A program made the position numbers and the translations under genes. The notes under the pieces were generated by a model. That model saw only the letters and a list, made by a program, of their open reading frames with translations, was not told the DNA's origin and made no database searches. A stretch of 64,000 nucleotides of DNA. It comes from an uncultured Vicinamibacterales bacterium. Lineage in GTDB: Bacteria > Acidobacteriota > Vicinamibacteria > Vicinamibacterales > UBA8438. The stretch covers positions 3,682,001 to 3,746,000 of the forward strand of contig OY282382.1 in the NCBI GenBank assembly GCA_958295905.1. The letters run 5' to 3'. Of this stretch, positions 18,441-24,729 are shown in pieces (position 1 is the stretch's first letter; every line of letters starts with the position of its first letter).

Positions 18441-18776
18441 ATGCGACGAACTCTGTGGGGTGTGGTGATGGTGATGGCGTTGTGCGCCGGGCAGGCGGGC
18501 GCGGCCGCGGTTCAGGAAACGACGCAGCTCGACCCGCAGCGCATGCGGTCGGCGCTGATCGATCTGAACGCGGCGACGTCCCTCGAGCTCGAGACGCTGC
18601 CGGGCGTGGGGCCGCGCACGGCCGAGCGGATCATCGAGTACCGCCGCGAGCACGGCGGCTTCGAGCGAATCGAAGATCTGATGGATGTGCGCGGCATCGG
18701 CGAGCGCACTTTCCTCAGACTGCGGCCGCTGGTGACGGTCGCGGCCCCCGAGCCCGATGCCGGCCAACGTCCGTAG
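18441..18776 (+). CDS. exported helix-hairpin-helix (ComEA-like) protein
   Basis: 111 aa. A signal peptide (RRTLWGVVMVMALCAGQAGAA) precedes a tandem HhH DNA-binding motif: LIDLNAATSLELETLPGVG, PRTAERIIEYRREHGGFERI and EDLMDVRGIGERTFLRLRPL. ComEA proteins bind incoming DNA at the cell surface during transformation; smaller homologues without a membrane anchor are common and less understood. Start ATG 18441 has GAGGGGAG upstream. It overlaps the following pseudopilin gene by 20 bp, and the run with a pseudopilin and a PilZ protein fits a DNA-uptake or pilus context. Confidence 0.85.
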   Translation: MRRTLWGVVMVMALCAGQAGAAAVQETTQLDPQRMRSALIDLNAATSLELETLPGVGPRTAERIIEYRREHGGFERIEDLMDVRGIGERTFLRLRPLVTVAAPEPDAGQRP

Positions 18777-19452
18777 CGCCCGCGTCGGTTGCGTCCCGGA
18801 GACCCGCCTCCGGGGCGCAACCGACCCGCTCGATCATCGGTCCGGACGGGCCTGCGCCGATCGGTCTGTTCGCGCCGCCGGCTTCTCGCTGGTCGAGGCC
18901 AGCGTCGTGCTGTTGTTGGTCGGGACGACGGCCGCGCTCGCGCTTCCGGCGATGCGGACCGGATTGGACCGTCTGCAGGGCGTCGCCGCCGCACGCCATC
19001 TCGCCGCCCTGGTCCAGTCGGCCCGGGTGCGGGCGGTGATGCAGTCCGTTCACGTCGGACTGCGGTTTGAGCGGGAGGGCGACCGCTATCGGTACGCGCT
19101 GTATGCAGACGGAAACGGCAACGGCGTGCGGGCGCGGGACGTCCGAAGCGGGGTAGACGCTCCGCTGGCGCCGTTCGAGCGCATCGGCGATCGTTTTCCG
19201 GGTGTCGCCATCGGCATCACGGCGGGGGTGCCGGGGATATCGAGCCGCGGTTTCCTGCCGGCCGGTGCGGATGCGGTCCGCTTCGGCGCCTCGGATACGT
19301 TGACCTTCACGCCGCTGGGGACGGCGACGAGCGGCACGCTTTATCTGCGCCATCGGTCCGGCCGACAGCTTGCGGTCCGGGTGCTGGGCGCCACCGGGCG
19401 GACTCGTATCCTCGAGTTCAGAAGGGCCACCGGTTCGTGGGCGCCCCCATGA
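18757..19452 (+). CDS. GspH/FimT-type pseudopilin
   Basis: 231 aa. A 40-residue basic leader ends before the prepilin site: G-FSLVEASVVLLLVGTTAALALP, with the Glu at +5 of the mature protein as in type IV pilins and pseudopilins. The globular part (QSARVRAVMQSVHVGLRFER, then beta strands ending TLYLRHRSGRQLAVRVLGATGR) resembles GspH/FimT minor pseudopilins. The leader is unusually long, and a later start is possible (no good ATG is seen). It lies between a ComEA-like gene and a PilZ gene with overlapping ends, so all three are probably one transcript. Confidence 0.82.
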   Translation: MPANVRSARVGCVPETRLRGATDPLDHRSGRACADRSVRAAGFSLVEASVVLLLVGTTAALALPAMRTGLDRLQGVAAARHLAALVQSARVRAVMQSVHVGLRFEREGDRYRYALYADGNGNGVRARDVRSGVDAPLAPFERIGDRFPGVAIGITAGVPGISSRGFLPAGADAVRFGASDTLTFTPLGTATSGTLYLRHRSGRQLAVRVLGATGRTRILEFRRATGSWAPP

Positions 19453-19793
19453 CGAGCGGGCGCGCCGTCGAGCGCCGCCGGCACGTTCGTCGGCCGGCGG
19501 CGGATCTGGGGTGGTTGGAGGCGGCGCGGCTGCGGCCCGGTCTCGGGGTGGTGCTGGTCGATCTCTCACCCGGCGGCGCGCTGGTGGAAACGGCTACCCG
19601 TCTGCGGCCTGGAACGAAGACGGCGCTGCAGTTGACGGTGAGCGACGGCGACCTGCGGGTGTCCGGCGAGGTGGTGCGCGCCTGGGTGTCGGCCATCGGG
19701 CGCGAACGGGGAATCCTCTATCGGGGAGCGTTGCGGTTCGACCGGCCGATGGACCTGCCGGCAAGCCGGCCGGGCCCGGCGTCTGCGCGGTAG
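19449..19793 (+). CDS. PilZ-domain protein (putative c-di-GMP effector)
   Basis: 114 aa, a single PilZ domain. The N-terminal RRRHVRR matches the RxxxR c-di-GMP-binding motif, and VDLSPGGALVE matches (D/N)xSxxG. The start ATG overlaps the previous stop (ATGA). PilZ proteins bind c-di-GMP and control motility, secretion or exopolysaccharide. The gene ends in a TCTGCGCGGTAG, a member of the short repeat family noted elsewhere. Confidence 0.87.
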   Translation: MTSGRAVERRRHVRRPAADLGWLEAARLRPGLGVVLVDLSPGGALVETATRLRPGTKTALQLTVSDGDLRVSGEVVRAWVSAIGRERGILYRGALRFDRPMDLPASRPGPASAR

Positions 19794-20143
19794 GTCGGGG
19801 CGGACCGGGGAGACTTGCATGGGCGGCCGGCGGCGCCCCCGGCAACGGTCTCCGGACCAGGAGTCTGCGGTGCCTCCGGACCAGAGGTCTGCGCGGCGGA
19901 ACGGCGCGGCCTCCTGCGGGTCAGTTGGGCCGGCGGAGCCGCAGGACGACGGGCGCAACGCCGCCATCCCAGGCTCCGGACGCGTCTCTGGCGGTCGATA
20001 CGGGGACCCGATTACTTGACCACGTGCAATCACGCGGCTAATTTGCATATGATACGTGCGTTTGCTGCCAGCGGAGCCCCGTTTGCTTCCGTTCGATATG
20101 CATCTCAGAGCCCTTGTGGCGCCGGCGCAGTGCGGATTTCACC
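19794..20143. other. gene-free spacer upstream of the AAA+ activator
   Basis: 350 bp. It contains degenerate TCTGCGGTG / TCTGCGCGG repeats (19870-19918) and, close to the next gene, an AT-richer patch with CATATGATACGTG at about 20046. I see no sigma-54 -24/-12 element and no gene. Confidence 0.5.
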
Positions 20144-21532
20144 ATGGCTGAACTGTCGATGTCGTGTCCCAGCCCCGTCGATCACCGCGGTGATTGCATC
20201 GAGCGGCGCCAGCGGTTCTCGGAGTTTCTCGCCGTTCTCGAGTCCCGGACCCTCGGAGGCACGAAGAGCGGCGTCCTGGAAGCCGCGGTGTCGGCGGCCG
20301 TAGAGCGGCTGGTTCCCATTCGCGGCGCCCGACTGACGGTGGGGCCCGCGCCGCCGCTGGCCGCGCGCGAGGGACCGGCACTGTCGGCGCTGCGGTTTCC
20401 GGTGCCGGTTCCCGCACGCGCGGATCTGGCCCTCGAGGTGAAAATCGACGCCAGTTGCGCGCTTGATGCGTGGGACCGGCAAGCGCTGCGCCAGGCGGCC
20501 CGAGTGGTCGGACTGCTGATAGCGTCGCGGAATCACGCGGCGGCGCCGCTGCCCGGTCAGCCGCCCGATCCGGCAGCGCCGCTGATCGGATCGAGCCGTA
20601 CGATGCGCCAGTTGCGACAACAGATCGAGCGGGTGGCGGGGACCGATTTCACGGTCCTGATCGAGGGGGAGTGCGGTTCCGGCAAGGAGCTGGTGGCGCG
20701 TCAGGTGCACGACCTGAGCCGGCGGTGCCGGGGCCCCTTCGTCGCCGTGAACTGCGCGGCCCTGGTCGAGACACTGCTCGAAGCCGAGCTGTTCGGCATC
20801 GAGGATCGAGTCGCGACCGGCGTGCGGGCCCGCCGCGGCAAGTTCGAGCTGGCCGACCAGGGAACGTTGTTCCTCGACGAGGTCGCCGACCTGTCGCCGG
20901 CCGCGCAGGCGAAGCTGCTGCGGGCGATTCAGGAACTGTCGGTCGAACGGGTCGGGGGACAGGGGGCGCGCGCGGTGGACATCCGCATCGTCGTCGCGAC
21001 GAACCAGCGCCTCCGGGATTTGGTGGAAGCGGGACGGTTTCGCACCGATCTCTATTACCGCCTCGCCGGTGTCGAGCTGAATGTGCCGCCGCTGCGGCAA
21101 CGCCGGGAGGATGTCGTTGAGCTGGCCGAGTATTTTCTCGACGGGCATCGCGGATTGCGCCGGCTGACCCTGTCGGAGAGCGCCGCGGACGCGCTGCGAA
21201 ACCATCAGTGGCCGGGCAACGTGCGGGAGCTGCAACGCGTCGTCGAGCGGGCCCTCGCCCTGACGACCGACGACGTGGTCGGCCTGCCGGATCTGCCGGC
21301 CGAGCTGACCCGGGACTATGCCGAGGTGCTGCAGCCCTCGGCGGCTCGCGCCGAGTCGATGCGCGCGTGGGGGAGCCGCTACGCGCGGCTGATGCTGGAG
21401 CGTTGCGGCCACAACAAGCGGCGCACGTGCGAGGTGCTGGGCATCAGCTATCACACGCTGCAGTCGTACCTGCGCGAGTCGGCCGGCGACACCGGCGAGC
21501 TGCCGGCCGGGCCGGCCGCCCCGGCTCGATGA
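20144..21532 (+). CDS. sigma-54-activator-like AAA+ transcriptional regulator with altered GAFTGA
   Basis: 462 aa. A GAF-like or unassigned N-terminal region (1-150) is followed by the AAA+ domain: Walker [13 protein letters not shown], Walker B GTLFLDEV, sensor [19 protein letters not shown], and the [10 protein letters not shown] segment. A C-terminal FIS-type HTH follows ([19 protein letters not shown]). In sigma-54 activators the segment after ELFG contains GAFTGA, which touches sigma-54; here it reads [17 protein letters not shown], so the loop is RVATGV. Either this subfamily contacts sigma-54 in another way or it acts on a different sigma factor. No receiver domain is present. The start ATG 20144 is preferred over GTG 20114. 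Confidence 0.9.
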   Translation: MAELSMSCPSPVDHRGDCIERRQRFSEFLAVLESRTLGGTKSGVLEAAVSAAVERLVPIRGARLTVGPAPPLAAREGPALSALRFPVPVPARADLALEVKIDASCALDAWDRQALRQAARVVGLLIASRNHAAAPLPGQPPDPAAPLIGSSRTMRQLRQQIERVAGTDFTVLIEGECGSGKELVARQVHDLSRRCRGPFVAVNCAALVETLLEAELFGIEDRVATGVRARRGKFELADQGTLFLDEVADLSPAAQAKLLRAIQELSVERVGGQGARAVDIRIVVATNQRLRDLVEAGRFRTDLYYRLAGVELNVPPLRQRREDVVELAEYFLDGHRGLRRLTLSESAADALRNHQWPGNVRELQRVVERALALTTDDVVGLPDLPAELTRDYAEVLQPSAARAESMRAWGSRYARLMLERCGHNKRRTCEVLGISYHTLQSYLRESAGDTGELPAGPAAPAR

Positions 21533-21863
21533 CGGGGGGGCGCGGAGAGGAACGGCGGGACGACGAGGTGCGCGTCAAGGGCGGGACGACGGAGTGCACG
21601 TGCACCCGCGAGCGCGTTAGCGCGTCAGGACCATCCCACGCTCCGCCACCGCCGTGCGCAGGCGGCATCGTGGCGGGTCCTTGGCTCCGGACGGGCGGCA
21701 TCGTGGGTCTCACGCGGTGCCGGCCGGTCGGCAAGACGGTGGCGACCCCTCGAATCGGGGGCGAGCCGTCACGCGCAGTCAGCGTGGGATGCCCCTGGTT
21801 AGCGCGTTCATGAGTGTTGACGGCCGGTCATTGGCGGTACCATCATGAAGGAGTTTTAACGAC
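21533..21863. other. spacer holding MITE copy B
   Basis: 331 bp with MITE copy B (21626-21797) and, after it, AAGGAG at 21848 as ribosome-binding site for the next gene. No other gene is seen. Confidence 0.6.
21626..21797 (+). mobile_element. MITE-like 172-bp repeat, copy B, with target duplication
   Basis: A full 172-bp copy from CAGGACCATCCCACGCT to AGCGTGGGATGCCCCTG. The 10-bp sequence GTTAGCGCGT stands immediately on both sides, which is best explained as a target-site duplication. Confidence 0.85.
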
Positions 21864-22514
21864 TTGACGACCGGAACTCACATGCCTGAAACGCCATCCA
21901 GCGCGCAGTGGTTCCGAGACAATGCGGCAGCCCTCGCAGTACTACTCTCGGTGATTGCCGGTACTTGGAGCCTCTCGCGTGATATGGCGACGTTGAGGGG
22001 CGCCATGGCCACGAAAGAGGACATGGCGGTGTTGAGGGGCACCATGGCCACGAAAGAGGACATGGCCGGCTTCGCCAAGGCTGAGGATATTGACGGCTTG
22101 GCGTCGCAGGACAGTGTTAATGACTTGTCGTCGAAGCTTGATGACTTCAACCGGACGGTCGACGAGATCGATCACGAGGCTGACCGTCTGGCCATCGTGG
22201 CGGCGGGTTTGGAAGCAACCGTGAGCGGGCTGAGGCGTGATGTCGACAGACTGGGGCGTGATGTCGACGGACTGGACGCGACAGCCGAGAGGCTGACGAC
22301 GACCGCGAACAGCATCGATGCGAACAGCGACTTTATGGTGGCGTGCATGGTCGAGATTCACCGTTCTTGGAGCCAAGCGGTGGAGTCGTTCGGGTTCGGT
22401 CAGGAGACGTGGGCAGGCGACCCCGATCCGGCAATTCTTCTTCCAGTGACTTGCGATACGCTTCGCCGTCGCGTCAGCGATGTCCCAGCCGCGGGTGACT
22501 CGCCGCCGGAGTGA
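21864..22514 (+). CDS. small membrane-anchored coiled-coil protein, unknown function
   Basis: 216 aa. A TTG start at 21864 is favoured because AAGGAGT lies ten nt upstream; ATG 21882 is the alternative. One hydrophobic segment (residues about 23-37, AAALAVLLSVIAGTW) is followed by a tandem repeat of the form MATLRGAMATKEDMA / VLRGTMATKEDMA and then a long coiled coil to about residue 160 (VSGLRRDVDRLGRDVDGLDA). The C-terminus has two Cys (MVACMVEIHRSW; PVTCDTL). The architecture resembles the paralogue array at 51305-52169. I do not recognise the family. Confidence 0.7.
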   Translation: MTTGTHMPETPSSAQWFRDNAAALAVLLSVIAGTWSLSRDMATLRGAMATKEDMAVLRGTMATKEDMAGFAKAEDIDGLASQDSVNDLSSKLDDFNRTVDEIDHEADRLAIVAAGLEATVSGLRRDVDRLGRDVDGLDATAERLTTTANSIDANSDFMVACMVEIHRSWSQAVESFGFGQETWAGDPDPAILLPVTCDTLRRRVSDVPAAGDSPPE

Positions 22515-22798
22515 CTGTCTGTTCGTTCGCTTTCGTACGCCCCCCTCGACCTCCGAGACGGCGTCTGCTCTTCGATCAGTGTCGTATCCACTGCGGTTCG
22601 AGGGTGGTAGCCCTCGCCAGAGTAGTTGCGCACGAATGGTGGATGACACGGTTGCGCGGGTCGAGAGCCGTCCTCGTCTCGGGGCGGCGCTGATCCCCGC
22701 TGCGGCGCCTCCCAAACCGAGCGGCGCTGGGTCGCAGGTCCAGTGGTTCGCCACGACATAATCTTTGGATAGACGGCCTTGAGTCGAGAGATTAGGTG
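22515..22798. other. spacer without a recognised gene
   Basis: About 284 bp, open in several frames but with no recognisable protein. Composition is less GC-biased than the neighbouring genes. It ends at the structured RNA-like fragment beginning at 22799. Confidence 0.4.
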
Positions 22799-22948
22799 GT
22801 GCGCCGTGCGAAGGCGCCATTCCTCAGCGGGTGCGAATCCCGCCCGGCAACTGTCGCTCCAGCCGGTAGCAGTCGGAGCGGACAATGGAGGCAACGACAT
22901 CGGCTGAAGCACGCCGACGACAACGGGCCGCCATTGGGCGGCTCAGCG
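22799..22948 (+). ncRNA. structured RNA-like segment, probable group II intron 5' fragment
   Basis: It begins GTGCGCC, the usual GUGYG-type 5' end of group II introns. A hairpin GCGCC-GTGCGAA-GGCGC is next, then GCGGG-TGCGAAT-CCCGC, then CGGCAACTGTCGC, then GTCGCTCC pairing with GGAGCGGAC. Intron domain I of high-GC bacterial introns has this look, and an intron RT remnant occurs at 52805-53056. The alternative is a degenerate cobalamin riboswitch (GGTGCGAATCC and CAACTGT are similar to its core). The downstream part is cut off by MITE copy C. Confidence 0.42.
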
Positions 22949-22949
22949 G

Positions 22950-23066
22950 CCGGGGCTCCGGACATGCGGAATCGTGGGTTCCCGCGGCGCCGGCCGGGCG
23001 GCAAGACGGTGGCGACCCTCGAATCGGCGGCGGGCCGTCACGCGCCGTCAGCGTGGGATGGCCCTG
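22950..23066 (+). mobile_element. MITE-like repeat, copy C, 5'-truncated
   Basis: The right-hand two thirds of the element, from CGGGGCTCCGGACATGCGG to AGCGTGGGATGGCCCTG. The left terminal repeat is missing and the left edge abuts the RNA-like segment. Confidence 0.8.
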
Positions 23067-23084
23067 CCGGGACGACGACACGTC

Positions 23085-23113
23085 TTGACCCCCCGCAGGT
23101 CCCATAGTACGTT
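23085..23113 (+). promoter_or_regulatory. candidate promoter for gcvTHP
   Basis: TTGACC at 23085 and TACGTT at 23108, spacing 17, lie about 115 nt before gcvT. The TTGACC...TAGTAC layout is shared with the promoter at 2265, and both follow a MITE copy by about 20 nt. No glycine riboswitch is seen in the leader. Confidence 0.4.
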
Positions 23114-23229
23114 ACACCGTTCCGGCGGCCTTGCTGGTAGATGTCGGTCGCGGCTGCCCGTCGTCGGACCGCTCTCCGCGGGCCGGCATTCCCGGCCGGA
23201 TCGCCCACCACGCCCGGCCTGATCGTGTC

Positions 23230-24339
23230 ATGACTGACGCTTCCGCCCGGTTCAAGACCCCCCTGCACGGAAGGCACGTCGCCCTGGGCGCGAAGATGGC
23301 GCCGTTCGCGGGGTGGGAGATGCCCGTGCAGTACGCCGGCATCACCGAGGAGCATCTTGCGGTGCGGCAGGCGGCCGGGCTCTTCGACGTCAGCCACATG
23401 GGGGAGATCGAGGTGGCGGGGACCGACGCCCTCGCCGCCGTCCAGCGCCTATCGACGAACGACGCGGGCCGTCTCGAGATCGGTCAGGCGCAATACTCGG
23501 CCCTGGCCACGCCCGAGGGGACGTTCGTCGACGATCTGCTGGTGTATCGACTGGCGGACGATCATTTCCTGCTCGTGGTCAACGCCGCCAACACCGCCGC
23601 CGGCTACCGGTGGATTCAGGACGGCATCGCGGACATCGGCGATGCCGTCGCCGTCAACACCAGCTCGCGCTACGCTTTGCTCGCGGTGCAGGGGCCGCGG
23701 GCCCTGGACGTCGCGCAATCGCTGACCGACATGGATCTCGCGGCCATCCGGCACTACCGGTTCGCGACCGGCGAGGTGGCGGGCCTCCGGGCCACGGTGT
23801 CGCGCACCGGGTACACTGGTGAGGACGGGTTCGAGATCTTCGTGGCCCCGCAGGTGGCGGAACGACTCTGGACGGCCCTGTTGTCGGCCGGTCGGCCGCA
23901 CGGGCTGCAGCCGGCGGGACTGGGCGCGCGCGACACGTTGCGCCTCGAGGCCGCGATGCGGCTGAGCGGCCGGGACATCGACCGGACCACGACGGTGCTG
24001 GAGGCCGGCCTCGGCTGGATCGTCGGCTGGCGGAAGCCCGCCTTCATCGGACGCGATGCGTTGTTGCGGCAGCGGGAGGCCGGGGTCGACCGCAAGCTCG
24101 TCGGGTTCGAGCTGGCCGGACCGGGCATCGCACGGCACGGCTACGCGGTCCACGCCGGCGGCGGGCGGGTCGGCGTGGTGACCAGCGGGACGCGGACCCC
24201 GTCCGTCGGGAAGGCCATCGGTCTGGCCTACGTGCCCGCGGCGGGGGCCGCGCCGGGGACCGAGTACGAGGTTGACGTCCGCGGGCGCAGGGTTCCCGCC
24301 CGGGTCGTGCCGTTACCGTTCTACAAGCGTCCGGAATGA
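23230..24339 (+). CDS. gcvT: aminomethyltransferase, glycine cleavage T protein
   Basis: 369 aa, normal length. Conserved segments: TPLHGRHVALGAKMAPFAGWEMPVQY (seen at residues about 10-35), FDVSHMGEIEV, NAANTAAGYRW, SRTGYTGEDGFEI and the GLGARDTLRLEAAMRL region that binds folate. GcvT transfers the aminomethyl carbon from GcvH to tetrahydrofolate, releasing ammonia. It is first in a gcvT-gcvH-gcvP cluster, with gcvH seven nt downstream. The C-terminal barrel domain (VTSGTRTPSVGKAIGLAYVP) is intact. Confidence 0.96.
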   Translation: MTDASARFKTPLHGRHVALGAKMAPFAGWEMPVQYAGITEEHLAVRQAAGLFDVSHMGEIEVAGTDALAAVQRLSTNDAGRLEIGQAQYSALATPEGTFVDDLLVYRLADDHFLLVVNAANTAAGYRWIQDGIADIGDAVAVNTSSRYALLAVQGPRALDVAQSLTDMDLAAIRHYRFATGEVAGLRATVSRTGYTGEDGFEIFVAPQVAERLWTALLSAGRPHGLQPAGLGARDTLRLEAAMRLSGRDIDRTTTVLEAGLGWIVGWRKPAFIGRDALLRQREAGVDRKLVGFELAGPGIARHGYAVHAGGGRVGVVTSGTRTPSVGKAIGLAYVPAAGAAPGTEYEVDVRGRRVPARVVPLPFYKRPE

Positions 24340-24345
24340 GCAGCC

Positions 24346-24717
24346 ATGTATCCGACCGACCGGCTCTACACGAAGGAACACGAGTGGATCATGATCTCCG
24401 GGTCGGCCGCCCGGGTCGGCATCACCGACTACGCGCAGGGCCAACTCGGTGATGTGGTGTACGTCGAGCTGCCCGAGGTGGGGCAGCAGTTCGAGCCGGG
24501 AGCCCGGTTCGGATCGATCGAGTCGGTCAAGGCGGTGTCGGATCTGTACTGTCCCCTGGCGGGCCGGGTGACCGAGGTGAACACGGCGCTCTCGACGGCC
24601 CCCGAGACGGTGAACGGCGATCCGCACGGAAGCTGGATCATGGTCATCGAGTTGGCGGACCCCGCCGGAACCAGCGAACTTCTCGACTCGGCCGCCTATG
24701 CCGAGCTGGTGAAGTAG
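24346..24717 (+). CDS. gcvH: glycine cleavage H protein
   Basis: 123 aa. The lipoyl-attachment sequence is GSIESVKAVSDLY, with the modified Lys at about residue 63, and the typical YTKEHEWI start and GDVVYVELPEVG strand are present. It shuttles the aminomethyl group between GcvP, GcvT and the dihydrolipoyl dehydrogenase. It sits six nt after gcvT and 12 nt before gcvP. Confidence 0.97.
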   Translation: MYPTDRLYTKEHEWIMISGSAARVGITDYAQGQLGDVVYVELPEVGQQFEPGARFGSIESVKAVSDLYCPLAGRVTEVNTALSTAPETVNGDPHGSWIMVIELADPAGTSELLDSAAYAELVK

Positions 24718-24729
24718 GCGGACCGCCGC

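Noticed and set aside
23067-23229. Glycine riboswitch upstream of gcvT
   Set aside because: The leader shows none of the conserved glycine aptamer cores (no GGAGAG/ACAGAG pairs), so I do not call it.
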